Below the pieces are notes generated by a model. It did no database searches and was not told where the DNA came from. It was given only the letters and a program-made list of their open reading frames with translations. From Halioglobus sp. (GTDB lineage: Bacteria > Pseudomonadota > Gammaproteobacteria > Pseudomonadales > Halieaceae): a stretch of 64,000 bases of DNA. Position numbers and translations under genes: made by a program. The stretch lies in contig JAGRIE010000008.1 of the NCBI GenBank assembly GCA_020443425.1, positions 62,001 to 126,000 of the forward strand, given 5' to 3'. The stretch's first letter is position 1; each line of letters starts with the position of its first letter. Positions 26,729 to 34,993 of the stretch are shown piece by piece.

Positions 26729-27916
26729 ATGAACGCACCCCAACTTACCCAGGCCGAGCAACTGTACAAAGCGGCTCGCAATCTTGTTCCGTCACTGCGT
26801 GAGCGCGCCGGGGAAACCGCCAGTCTGGGCCGCCTTCCCGACGCGACAATCAAGGCCATGCAGGAGGCCGGTTTTTTCCGCATCATGCAGCCCGCGCGTT
26901 ACGGCGGCTATGAGCTCGATCCGGAAGTATTCTTCAGGGTGCAGATGATCCTTGCCGGTGGCTGTATGTCCACCGCCTGGGTGCTGGGCGTGGTCGCCAT
27001 CCACAACTGGCAGTTGGGCCTGCTGGATGACCGTGCGCAGCGGGACGTCTGGGGCGAAGACGACTCCACGCTGATCTCCTCCTCCTATATGCCAGTGGGC
27101 AAAGTGGAGCATGTGGACGGCGGTTACCGGCTGTCGGGGCACTGGGGCTTTTCCTCCGGCTCCAAACACTGCAAGTGGGCTTTTCTCGGTGCCATGGTGC
27201 CGCCAAAAACGGCGGGTGAAGCCCATGACTACCGCACATTCCTGGTGCCGCTCGGTGATTACAGGGTTGTCGATAACTGGAATGTCAGCGGTCTTGAAGG
27301 TACCGGCAGCCACGACATCGTGATCGACAGCGCGTTTGTGCCGGAGTACCGCACACACCGGGCGATTCACGGCTTTGAATGCAACAGTCCGGGCAACGCG
27401 GTGAACAGCCACTACACATTCCGCCTGCCTTTCGGGCAGATATTTGTCCGCGCCGTCTCCTCTTCCAGTATCGGCTGCCTGCAGGGTGTCATCGATAACT
27501 ATATCGCAGTGAACAAGGACCGTGTGGGTCTGAACGACGGCAACAAGATTGCCAGGGACCCGGATGCGCAGATGGCGCTTGCCGGTGCAGTTGCCACTGT
27601 GGATGAGTGCCAGACCATGATGTTCCGGGATTTGGATGCGCTGGTGGCCGCGGCAAAGTCGGGTGCTGCCCTGCCAACACAAGAGCGTATCAAAATGCGT
27701 TTCAACGCGGCCCTGGTGGCCCGCAAATGCACCGACGCAATTAACCAGATGTTCATCTCCTGCGGTGCGCAGGGCATATTCCGCGACCATCCGCTGAACC
27801 GGGCGTGGCTGGACATCAATGCCGGTCGCACGCATGTCGCCAACAACCCGTTCAAGTTCGGCCGCAACCTCGGCGGCGTGATGATGGGCGCAGAGAACCT
27901 GGATTTCTTTTTGTAG
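26729..27916 (+). CDS. HsaA-like flavin-dependent monooxygenase (acyl-CoA dehydrogenase fold)
   Basis: A 395-aa protein of the HsaA/HpaB-type group that uses reduced flavin from a separate reductase to hydroxylate aromatic rings. Visible family segments are GLFRIMQP-like GFFRIMQPARYGGYE, CMSTAWVLGVVAIHNWQLG, ISSSYMPVGK and GYRLSGHWGFSSG, plus the C-terminal GRTHVANN. In actinobacteria HsaA hydroxylates the A-ring of the secosteroid made by KshAB and KstD, and here a KshA-like gene follows directly. The ATG at 26729 is preceded by AGAGGA; an upstream in-frame start at 26663 is not preferred. No reductase (HsaB) is nearby. A role in another aromatic or polycyclic pathway remains possible. Confidence 0.82.
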   Translation: MNAPQLTQAEQLYKAARNLVPSLRERAGETASLGRLPDATIKAMQEAGFFRIMQPARYGGYELDPEVFFRVQMILAGGCMSTAWVLGVVAIHNWQLGLLDDRAQRDVWGEDDSTLISSSYMPVGKVEHVDGGYRLSGHWGFSSGSKHCKWAFLGAMVPPKTAGEAHDYRTFLVPLGDYRVVDNWNVSGLEGTGSHDIVIDSAFVPEYRTHRAIHGFECNSPGNAVNSHYTFRLPFGQIFVRAVSSSSIGCLQGVIDNYIAVNKDRVGLNDGNKIARDPDAQMALAGAVATVDECQTMMFRDLDALVAAAKSGAALPTQERIKMRFNAALVARKCTDAINQMFISCGAQGIFRDHPLNRAWLDINAGRTHVANNPFKFGRNLGGVMMGAENLDFFL

Positions 27917-27992
27917 CCTGCACGCAGGCCTGCCTGTCGCCGGCTGCCGTGCACCCGTAATAGAGACAGTCCCTGAAAAAGGAGAGCGCAAT

Positions 27993-29096
27993 ATGACAGC
28001 AATAGAAAAAGCCAGTTCAACCAGGCGGGAACCTTATGTCATCCGTGCCGAAGAGCGCCCCGAGCGCTATGCCCGTGGCTGGTATGTGGTAGGTGATGCC
28101 GGGAGTGTGAGCCACAAGCCGCGCGAGTTGAAAGTATTCGGCACCAAACTGGTGGCCTACCGCGGGAAGCAGGATAACGAAGTGCATATCCTGGATGCCT
28201 ACTGCCCGCATATGGGCGGGGATCTCTGCGGCGGTGAGGTGCATGAAAACTCTGTCGTCTGCCCCTTCCACAAGTGGAGCTGGGGGAGCGATGGTGTCTG
28301 CGATGATATCCCGTACGCCAAAAAGATACCGGATAAAGCAGTGATAAAGTCCTGGCCGACACTGGAGAAGAACGGGTTGGTATTTGTCTGGCAGGATCCG
28401 GAGGGCAATGCGCCGATACCCGAGCAGGAGCCGGCGCGACAGGAGGATTGCTACAGCGATGAGTGGACGGACTGGCAGATGGCGGCGATACCGATCAAAT
28501 CGCTGGGCCGGGAGCTGGTAGATAATATGGCCGATATGGCGCATTTTGGCCCTATTCACTACTCGACAGTGAAGTCATTCCGCAACACGATGGAAGGGCA
28601 CAAGTTTGTGCAGTACATGGTCGGCGGCCACCAGATCCTCACCGAGGGCGATGGTGCGCTTATCACCAGCGTCGCCACCTATGAGGGCCCGGCTTATATG
28701 ACCACCACGATGACCGGGTTGATGGATGGACATCCCATGACGACACACCTGCTGGTAAGTCATATTCCGGTGGACATGAACAATTTCATTATCAATTTCG
28801 GCGTGATGATGAAAAAAGACCCGAATGTATCGGAGGCGGGTAATCGCGCGATGGTGGAGGAGTACACCGAGCGGAATATCGAGTCCTTTCACCAGGATGT
28901 GGCGATCTGGAACAACAAGTGCATCATCGACAATCCACTGATGTGCGACGGCGATGGCCCGATACACCTGGTACGCAAATGGTACAGCCAGTTTATGACG
29001 GATGTGGCCGAGATCCGCGAGGACCAGGTGCGTGCGCGCGAACATGTGACCGTCGAGGGTCCCAGCGTGGAGGACGTGATCGCCGCGATGGCCTAG
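27993..29096 (+). CDS. kshA: Rieske oxygenase, 3-ketosteroid 9alpha-hydroxylase (KshA)-like
   Basis: A 367-aa Rieske non-heme iron oxygenase. The [2Fe-2S] motif is C71-P-H73 and C90-PF-H93 (16 residues between H73 and C90). Mononuclear iron ligands are expected in DNMADMAHFGPIH (His184, His189) plus an Asp late in the protein. KshA-like features are CPHMGGDLCGG, CPFHKWSWG, DDIPYAKKIP, NGLVFVWQDPEG and the C-terminal FHQDVAIWNNK with DNPLMCDGDGP. KshA with its reductase KshB hydroxylates C9 of 3-ketosteroids, opening ring B after dehydrogenation. No KshB gene is in view. A GGAGAG ribosome binding site precedes the ATG. It follows the HsaA-like gene by 76 bp and may be co-transcribed. Confidence 0.82.
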   Translation: MTAIEKASSTRREPYVIRAEERPERYARGWYVVGDAGSVSHKPRELKVFGTKLVAYRGKQDNEVHILDAYCPHMGGDLCGGEVHENSVVCPFHKWSWGSDGVCDDIPYAKKIPDKAVIKSWPTLEKNGLVFVWQDPEGNAPIPEQEPARQEDCYSDEWTDWQMAAIPIKSLGRELVDNMADMAHFGPIHYSTVKSFRNTMEGHKFVQYMVGGHQILTEGDGALITSVATYEGPAYMTTTMTGLMDGHPMTTHLLVSHIPVDMNNFIINFGVMMKKDPNVSEAGNRAMVEEYTERNIESFHQDVAIWNNKCIIDNPLMCDGDGPIHLVRKWYSQFMTDVAEIREDQVRAREHVTVEGPSVEDVIAAMA

Positions 29097-29110
29097 CGGC
29101 CGCTTGCAGC

Positions 29111-29716
29111 TCAGTTGCGGGTCAGCAGGTAGGTAATCGCCTCGCTGAGCGCATCGCACTCGAGTTTGACAGCCTTTTTTGTTTTCACGCTGCGCGGGTT
29201 GATCTCATCCACCATGCCGCGCAGTGTGGCAAAGAGCAGGTGGCGCGCGGTATCGCTCTGCCGCGGCTCCTGGATGGTGTCTTCGAACAGGGCATGCCAC
29301 AGCTGTGATGTCTTTTTTGCCCAGCGCGTCAGTTGCTTCTGCCCGTTGATGCTGGAGGACTCATCCTTGCCGGCGTTGCGCAGTATCGCGATGCTCACCC
29401 GGTACTCTTTCCTGCTGAACAGCTTCCACAGCACGTCGATCAGCTGCCGGACCCGCGGTTGCAGCCCTTCGCCCTGCAGTTCCGTGGTCTCCAGGGTGTT
29501 GGTGAAGTCATCAAAAATATAGTCGATCACGGCCTGTAGCAGACCGTCCTTGTCGCCAAAGTGATACTGCAATACCCCCCAGCTGTAGCCGGCTTCCTCC
29601 GCGATACGGTTGGTGTGCGCGGCGTGAAAGCCGTCGCGATAAATGCAGTCGATGGCAGCGAGGATCACCTTTTTGCGGGTGGCCTCGCGTTTGCTGGGTT
29701 TCGGGCTGTTACTCAT
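29111..29716 (-). CDS. TetR family transcriptional regulator
   Basis: A 201-aa repressor starting at ATG 29716. The N-terminal helix-turn-helix spans about residues 12-60 (KKVILAAIDCIYRDG, TNRIAEEAGYSWGVLQYHFGDKDGLL), with a larger ligand-binding domain behind it. It sits at the end of the oxygenase genes, convergent with the KshA-like gene and divergent from the 417-aa protein gene. The shared divergent region contains a perfect 25-bp inverted repeat and an ATAGT-N4-ACTAT motif, so autoregulation and control of the divergent gene are likely. The same 14-bp motif occurs at the CYP51-operon promoter, suggesting a small regulon. The ligand is unknown. The frame continues upstream but without regulator-like sequence. 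Confidence 0.88.
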   Translation of the reverse strand: MSNSPKPSKREATRKKVILAAIDCIYRDGFHAAHTNRIAEEAGYSWGVLQYHFGDKDGLLQAVIDYIFDDFTNTLETTELQGEGLQPRVRQLIDVLWKLFSRKEYRVSIAILRNAGKDESSSINGQKQLTRWAKKTSQLWHALFEDTIQEPRQSDTARHLLFATLRGMVDEINPRSVKTKKAVKLECDALSEAITYLLTRN

Positions 29717-29747
29717 CGTTGGATCCGCGGGTGATACGCCTGACAAC

Positions 29748-29772
29748 GTTGCCACTTTAAAATAGTGGCAAC
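29748..29772. promoter_or_regulatory. TetR-type operator (perfect inverted repeat)
   Basis: GTTGCCACT and AGTGGCAAC (9-bp perfect arms, 7-nt AT spacer) lie between the divergent TetR and 417-aa protein genes. The repeat covers the -35 box (TTGCCA, 29749-29754) and spacer of the rightward promoter. Size and location are typical for a TetR operator. Confidence 0.7.
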
Positions 29773-29778
29773 TATAAA
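29749..29778 (+). promoter_or_regulatory. Sigma-70 promoter of the 417-aa protein gene
   Basis: TTGCCA and TATAAA (29773-29778) are 18 bp apart. The -35 box is inside the inverted repeat at 29748-29772. Confidence 0.5.
29762..29775. promoter_or_regulatory. ATAGT-N4-ACTAT motif (site 1)
   Basis: ATAGTGGCAACTAT lies at the right half of the TetR operator region and overlaps the -10 box. The same arms and spacing occur at 34905-34918 in front of the CYP51 operon. Confidence 0.45.
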
Positions 29779-29840
29779 AATATGGATATATATTGGTGAC
29801 CGCAGCATTATATACCCGAGTTCCTGCAGCAGGTGACACT

Positions 29841-31094
29841 TTGAACAATAAAAAATTACCGGCGCTCAGTCGCCTCCAGTTGGCGCAGCTGGGCCGCGAA
29901 TACATGTTGTGCGCACAGTTCAACAGCAGAACGGGTTACGCGGCCCTGCGCATCAACCATGGCGACGAGGCGTACAAAGCCGTGGCGATCGAGAACTGGC
30001 TGGGTGCAAGCCCGGTTTACACGCGCCGTATGCAGCGAGCGATGGGTTTTGAGGGCGGTACCGATGTCGCGACTATTTTCAAGGGGCTGCAACTCGAATG
30101 CGGCTTTACCCACCAGTACTTTGATGTGCACTTCGAAGCCAGCGCCGCGGACAGGGGCCGGTTCTGGCTCGATCGCTGCGGCGCACTGCTGGAGACGGAG
30201 CCGCGAGGTGCTGACGCGGTAAAGGTGATGTGCCACGATATTGAGGATCCCACCTTTAACGCCACGGCGGTGGCGACCAATGCACGCGCCCGCATGATAC
30301 CTGTGCACAGGCCGCCCCGGGTGCCAGCCGACCGCGAGCCGCACTGCGAGTGGAATGTGCTGATTGACCCGGCCGCCGACGCCCTGCCCGAGCCCGCTGC
30401 CGCGGTGGTGTTGGGCGATACCCTGCTGGCGAAGGTGGCAATCGAGCGGCCACAGGGATTGGAGGCCGGGGGACTGGACGACTACTCCGGCCCGCTGTTC
30501 GAGCAACTGCAGTTGGAGCAGTTGTCGCGCTCGGCGCTGGTGGTGGTCTGCGGTGAGTTGGCCGTGCAAGTGCACCTGCTGGTTGCGGGCCTGATGGCCG
30601 CGGTTGCACAGCGTTACGGCGACGCCGCCGCACATGCCGTCGGGGAGTTCCAGATGACGGGCAGCAGCTGGGTGATGAGTCATCGGCTCAGTGCGTGGCT
30701 GGGCTGTGAAGGCACCGGCATAGACGGCATTCTGGCGGTGCTGGAGGTACACCCTGCCTTCCAGCCGGACGTCTACTGGTCCATCGCGGTGACACGTCTG
30801 GGCCCGCAGCGCGCGCGTCTGGAGTTGCTGGACTGCCCGGCGACCGAGGAGAACCTGCCCTATGGTTGGTACACACTGCTGAAACAGGGCAGGACAGGGG
30901 GCCTGGACGGCCTGGTGAAAGGCGTGGATCGCCGCGCACGGATTGTCCAGAGCGAAGCGGGTGGCCGTGCCTGGGAGATTGTGCTCGACGAAGCGCCTGT
31001 GGCAGACGAAGAGCCGCTGGCAGTGCAGGTGGCGAAGGGTACCGTGCTGTACCAGACTAAACTTCAAGACCATATCCAACTTCTGCAGCTTTGA
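29841..31094 (+). CDS. Conserved-looking protein of unknown function, TetR-linked
   Basis: A 417-aa protein without a signal peptide or membrane helix. I place the start at TTG 29841 because an AGGTGA ribosome binding site sits just before it; in-frame TTG 29793 and GTG 29796 lack one. The N-terminal part has a conserved-looking Cys/His-rich core: MCHDIEDPTFNATA, HRPPRVPADREPH and CEWNVLID, preceded by LGASPVYTRRMQRAMG. This could be a metal or cofactor site and recalls DUF6125/ATC-hydrolase-like proteins, but I cannot confirm that. The C-terminal half has no recognisable motif. Sharing a divergent promoter and operator with the TetR gene suggests it belongs to the steroid-type regulon. Confidence 0.7.
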   Translation: MNNKKLPALSRLQLAQLGREYMLCAQFNSRTGYAALRINHGDEAYKAVAIENWLGASPVYTRRMQRAMGFEGGTDVATIFKGLQLECGFTHQYFDVHFEASAADRGRFWLDRCGALLETEPRGADAVKVMCHDIEDPTFNATAVATNARARMIPVHRPPRVPADREPHCEWNVLIDPAADALPEPAAAVVLGDTLLAKVAIERPQGLEAGGLDDYSGPLFEQLQLEQLSRSALVVVCGELAVQVHLLVAGLMAAVAQRYGDAAAHAVGEFQMTGSSWVMSHRLSAWLGCEGTGIDGILAVLEVHPAFQPDVYWSIAVTRLGPQRARLELLDCPATEENLPYGWYTLLKQGRTGGLDGLVKGVDRRARIVQSEAGGRAWEIVLDEAPVADEEPLAVQVAKGTVLYQTKLQDHIQLLQL

Positions 31095-31175
31095 CGCCAG
31101 TCAAACAGCGGCGGTGCGGCCGTTGCCTGTGGTAGTGTGCCTGTCAACCACACAGGCACACGGACACGAAAAACT

Positions 31176-32729
31176 ATGAAGACCATCAGTTTGCTATTGC
31201 TCGGCATTTTGTCGCTGGCAGCGCCCGCGCTGGCAGGCGCTGGTGGCAAGCCGGCAACGGTGTACTCGCCCGGTGGCTGGCCGACCCTGCACCAGGACCC
31301 CGGGAACCGGCGCTCCGTCGATACCGATATCCGGCCGCGCGAATACCGCTACTGGCAGGCGCTGGCTGGTGCGACGGTGCTGACGGCGCCGGTGACCAGT
31401 CCCGACGGCCAGCAGATTTACGTGACGACAGGCCTGCCGGCCGGCAACAGCAATCTGCACGCGTTCTCCATCACAGGGACTGCGCTGTGGCAGGCTGAAC
31501 CCTGGCGCAGTCCGCGCGAGGGTGTCGATGCCTGCGCCATTCTGTCGAGCCCGATAGTCGACGACCAGGGGGATATCTACCTCAGCGATTGCAACCAGGT
31601 GTTCGCGTTCCGGCCCAGCGGTGCTGTGAAATGGGTGGTTGACCTGCCCCCGCTGCAGCACGGCGACTGGGTCGCAGCGGGTGACCACGCGGTGAACGCG
31701 TTCACCACGGCGGCTTTTACCGCTGACGGCAAGCTGGTGGGTGTCACCAATTTCGGTGATGTGCTGGTCATGGACCGCGAGACCGGCAGGACACTGAACA
31801 GCCCCTATCGACTGCCCGGCGTGTTGCCGCCCTACGCCACGGCGGAGCCCATGCCTGACAGTGTGTTCGGCAATGGCCTGATGGACCCGGCATTCCGGGA
31901 GTGGTCGTGGCAGTTGATTTTCGGCGGCAGCATGCGCTCTGCCAATACGCCGGCGGTGGCGGCCAGCGGCCGGCTCTACATCGTCGGCAGCGGCGCCGAG
32001 GAGGGCCTTGGCGCGCTGTACGCACTGGATGTGGTGCCAGCCGCAGGCGGGCTGCGTGTCGAAGAGGCGTTTGTAACCAGCATCGGCCTCGGCAGTGGTT
32101 CCAGCCCGGCGCTGTCACCGGATGAGAGTCGTGTCTATGTCAGCGATGAGGAAGGCTGGTTCTACAGCATTGACGCCAACACCGGCGCCATCGCCTGGAA
32201 AGTGAAAACAAAGGCGGCCGCCGGCGCCGCCGCGGTCGGCCGCGACGGTATGATCTACGCACTGCAGGCCCGGGCGCCGGCGGTGGTGGCTATCGACCCG
32301 CAGGGGACTGTCCTGTGGCAGAGCGATTTCTCCGATCTCATACCGCCGGAGCTGCCTTCATCACTGCTGTTCGGTGAGCCAGTGGCGGCGGGAAACGGCA
32401 ATCCCACTGTGGCGGCAAACGCGGTGCTGGTGCCGGTTGTATACGGTTACACCGTGCCCGTGCTGGGGTTCACCGCACCGGTGCGTTCGGTGGTGGCCGC
32501 GCTCGACCTTCAGACGGGGCGTGCCGTTCACGACGTGGTCACACTGCCCGGTGATTCCAGTGGAATCACGGCGGTGCTCCCCGACGGCACCATCGTCAGC
32601 AGTATCGGCGATGCGCTGACTTCCGCGATCAATCCGCTGCAGCCGGTAATGAATCTCCTGCTGCCGGACGAACTGGAAATGATGGGGTCTACAGGCGGTA
32701 TCCAGGTGGCGATACCGGTCAGGGATTAG
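31176..32729 (+). CDS. Exported PQQ-like beta-propeller repeat protein
   Basis: A 517-aa protein starting at ATG 31176 with a signal peptide (MKTISLLLLGILSLAAPALA). It has repeated beta-propeller blades of the PQQ-like type: WPTLHQDPGNRRS, SSPIVDDQGDIYLSDCN, SSPALSPDESRVYVSDE, FYSIDANTGAIAWKVKT and DGMIYALQA. Such propellers occur in quinoprotein dehydrogenases and in non-enzymatic scaffolds. I do not see a complete quinoprotein dehydrogenase active site, so this may be a binding or structural periplasmic protein. It is followed closely by the aminopeptidase gene on the same strand. Confidence 0.75.
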   Translation: MKTISLLLLGILSLAAPALAGAGGKPATVYSPGGWPTLHQDPGNRRSVDTDIRPREYRYWQALAGATVLTAPVTSPDGQQIYVTTGLPAGNSNLHAFSITGTALWQAEPWRSPREGVDACAILSSPIVDDQGDIYLSDCNQVFAFRPSGAVKWVVDLPPLQHGDWVAAGDHAVNAFTTAAFTADGKLVGVTNFGDVLVMDRETGRTLNSPYRLPGVLPPYATAEPMPDSVFGNGLMDPAFREWSWQLIFGGSMRSANTPAVAASGRLYIVGSGAEEGLGALYALDVVPAAGGLRVEEAFVTSIGLGSGSSPALSPDESRVYVSDEEGWFYSIDANTGAIAWKVKTKAAAGAAAVGRDGMIYALQARAPAVVAIDPQGTVLWQSDFSDLIPPELPSSLLFGEPVAAGNGNPTVAANAVLVPVVYGYTVPVLGFTAPVRSVVAALDLQTGRAVHDVVTLPGDSSGITAVLPDGTIVSSIGDALTSAINPLQPVMNLLLPDELEMMGSTGGIQVAIPVRD

Positions 32730-32771
32730 GCGATGGGCCGGTACCGTCGCGCGAGGGCTGTCACCCGCGCT

Positions 32772-33836
32772 ATGAAAAGGCCGCTCCGCGCCCTGTTGCT
32801 GCTGGCCGCTTGCGGCCTGCTTGCCGCCTGTAATGAGATGCAGTATTACCGACAGTCCGTGCAGGGGCAGTTTGATATCTGGCGCCAGGCCGAGGATATC
32901 GAGACCGTGTTGTCTGGCGACACGCTGGATGCGCAGGTGGCCGACAAGCTGAGACTGGTGTTGCAGGCGCGTGCGTTTGCCGGCGACACACTCGACCTGT
33001 CCTTCAACGACAGCTATACCCGGTACGTGGATCTCAAGCGCGATTATGTTGTCAGCAACCTGTATGCGGCTGACGAGTTTTCAACGCAGTTGTATACCTG
33101 GTGCTACCCCGTCATCGGCTGTGCCAATTACCGGGGCTATTTTGACCAGCAGATGTTGAGCCGCGACCGGGAACAGCTGGATGGCGAGGGCTATGACACC
33201 TATGTCGGGGGCGTGACAGCGTATTCCACACTGGGGTGGTTTGAGGACCCGGTTCTCAGCACGTTTCTCGGCCTGCCGGATTACCGGCTAGTGGGGCTGA
33301 TCTTTCATGAGCTGGCGCATCAACAACTGTATATTGGCGGCGATACGGCGTTTAACGAATCGTTTGCGACTGCTGTCGAGGAAGCGGGGCTGGAGCAGTT
33401 TTACGGCGACGGCGAGGATGCGGGTGAGTTGCAGCAGTACCGGCGCTATCGCGAGCGGGTGGCGGCGGTGGTCGAGATGGCGGCAGAGGCGCGGCAGCAG
33501 CTGGACAGGCTGTATCGCCAGCCACTGTCGGACGCCAGCAAACGCCGGCAGAAAGTGCGGATTCTCGCGCAGCTCCAGCGGCAGATCACAGCGCTTACCG
33601 GTACCGGAGGCGCCGGGTTCAACAATGCCAGGCTGGGCGCGATGGGTGCCTATCACCAGTACGTGCCGGCCTTTCTGAATATACTGCGCAGCCACCGACG
33701 GCACTACCCCGGCTTCTACGCCCATGTACAAAAGCTGGGCCAGCTGGATGCCGCTGCGCGCGAGCGATGTCTCGCCCTGTGGTCCGGCTATACCGGCCCG
33801 GAGAGCACGCCAATCCCGACGCCCTGCGGGCGATGA
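32772..33836 (+). CDS. Predicted aminopeptidase lipoprotein (DUF2265-type)
   Basis: A 354-aa lipoprotein. The ATG at 32772 gives a signal peptide ending in lipobox LAAC (about Cys20). The zinc-metalloprotease motif HELAHQ is followed by NESFATAVEEAG, the gluzincin-like HExxH plus downstream Glu arrangement. Long N-terminal segments such as LQARAFAGDTLDLSFNDSYTRY and YFDQQMLSRDR fit the family of predicted gammaproteobacterial aminopeptidases (PF10023). It would act at the periplasmic face of the outer or inner membrane. It follows the PQQ-like propeller gene by about 40 bp, probably in one transcript. No link to the catabolic genes is obvious. Confidence 0.83.
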   Translation: MKRPLRALLLLAACGLLAACNEMQYYRQSVQGQFDIWRQAEDIETVLSGDTLDAQVADKLRLVLQARAFAGDTLDLSFNDSYTRYVDLKRDYVVSNLYAADEFSTQLYTWCYPVIGCANYRGYFDQQMLSRDREQLDGEGYDTYVGGVTAYSTLGWFEDPVLSTFLGLPDYRLVGLIFHELAHQQLYIGGDTAFNESFATAVEEAGLEQFYGDGEDAGELQQYRRYRERVAAVVEMAAEARQQLDRLYRQPLSDASKRRQKVRILAQLQRQITALTGTGGAGFNNARLGAMGAYHQYVPAFLNILRSHRRHYPGFYAHVQKLGQLDAAARERCLALWSGYTGPESTPIPTPCGR

Positions 33837-33923
33837 GTATTCGCAGTCTTTGCGGGCAGCCCTGTGCCGGCAGCGGCCTGGCTGCACTGTGGCGCGGCGT
33901 GAGCGCCACGGATTGTGCGGTGG

Positions 33924-34787
33924 TCAGCGCGGCAGGAAAGCCCTGGCGAAGGTCTCTATGCGTCGTTTCTTGTCGTCGATGCTGGACAGCGCTGTGCGGC
34001 CGTCCTCTGCCAGGAAGTTGCAGCCGTTGACCATGGTCACACCGGCGGCTTCCAGTCGTTCATGTGTGCCGTCGCCCGGGTTCCTGACGCCCGTCCACAC
34101 CTCAAAGGGCTTATCCTCGACACCCTGTTCCCTGCGGACGGCCGCCAGTGTGTCCAGCAGCGGGTATATCTCAGCCTCCTCGTGGGACGTGGCCATCCAG
34201 CCATCGAAACGGCAGGCGCGGCGCATGGCTGCCGGTGCGTAACCACCGATCATGATGGGCAGTGGACTCGCGAGGCCCGGCGACATCGTCACCGGCGGTA
34301 TGTCGTAGTACTCCCCATGGAACTCTGTCATCTCGCCGGACAGCAGGCCGGGAATGATCTGCAGCATCTCGTCTGCCCGCCTGCCACGGGTGTGGAAGTC
34401 CTGCCCGGTCATTTCGAATTCGGCCTTTTGCCAGCCCACACCCGCCCCCAGTGTGACCCTGTTGTTGGACAATACGGCGGCGGTGGAGAGGGCCTTGGCG
34501 GCGCTCAGTGGGTCGCGCAGCGGCAGTATGTAGATGGTGGAGAGGAAGTGCAGGCGCGTGGTGGCCTGCGCCAGCGCGGCGGTGACGACCCAGGGATCCG
34601 GCCAGTGTGTGTCCGGGTTCCAGAAAATATTGCCGCTGTCGCGATAGAGGTATTCGTCGACCTGGTCTTTGGTAGTGACCAGGTGGTCGCCGTAGGAGAC
34701 GCCGTGAAATCCCAGGTCTTCGCAGAAGCGAGCCAGTTCCACCATTTGATCCATTTCCACGAAGGCGAGTGACTGCCAGAACTTCAT
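33924..34787 (-). CDS. Luciferase-like (LLM class) flavin/F420-dependent oxidoreductase
   Basis: A 287-aa TIM-barrel oxidoreductase of the bacterial luciferase superfamily. Characteristic segments are ARFCEDLGFHGVSYGDHL near the N-terminus, LHFLSTIYILPLRDPLSAAK, NNRVTLGAGVGWQ and PIMIGGYAPAAMRRACRFDGW. The subgroup is usually labelled F420-dependent, but the cofactor cannot be told from sequence; reduced FMN is equally possible in this lineage. It is transcribed divergently from the SnoaL/CYP51 operon, sharing the region with the ATAGT-N4-ACTAT palindrome, so it is probably part of the same pathway. Substrate unknown. Confidence 0.85.
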   Translation of the reverse strand: MKFWQSLAFVEMDQMVELARFCEDLGFHGVSYGDHLVTTKDQVDEYLYRDSGNIFWNPDTHWPDPWVVTAALAQATTRLHFLSTIYILPLRDPLSAAKALSTAAVLSNNRVTLGAGVGWQKAEFEMTGQDFHTRGRRADEMLQIIPGLLSGEMTEFHGEYYDIPPVTMSPGLASPLPIMIGGYAPAAMRRACRFDGWMATSHEEAEIYPLLDTLAAVRREQGVEDKPFEVWTGVRNPGDGTHERLEAAGVTMVNGCNFLAEDGRTALSSIDDKKRRIETFARAFLPR

Positions 34788-34903
34788 CTGTGATTCCTCA
34801 ATCCCTGGCGCAGCGGTGCATTGGCAGCGGCTGCTGCGCTGAAAACCAGTGTGTTATGGGCGTTGCATACCGCGTGCCCAGGCCGCTTGCGGCTGCCATG
34901 TTT

Positions 34904-34923
34904 TATAGTTGAAACTATATAAT
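34904..34923. promoter_or_regulatory. Palindrome and -10 box at the CYP51-operon promoter (motif site 2)
   Basis: TATAGTT-GA-AACTATA (34904-34919) is a perfect 7-bp-arm palindrome containing ATAGTTGAAACTAT (34905-34918), the same ATAGT-N4-ACTAT pattern as at 29762-29775. It overlaps a consensus -10 box TATAAT (34918-34923) reading towards the SnoaL-like gene. No good -35 is seen, as is common for activated promoters. Confidence 0.55.
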
Positions 34924-34993
34924 ATCTCGGCTATTGTACCCTGTCTGGCAGGATTTCAATAATCGAAGTACAGAAGTGACAGAGGGTAGCGAT

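Noticed and set aside
25544-26761. 405-aa minus-strand ORF opposite the P450 gene
   Set aside because: Shadow of the P450 frame; no family features. The same holds for the long antisense frames at 26792-27991, 29856-31079, 41120-42307, 48072-49211 and 51734-52888.
33924-34787. Firm assignment as an F420-dependent enzyme
   Set aside because: The sequence fits the LLM superfamily, but cofactor choice cannot be read and no F420 biosynthesis gene is present in the window.
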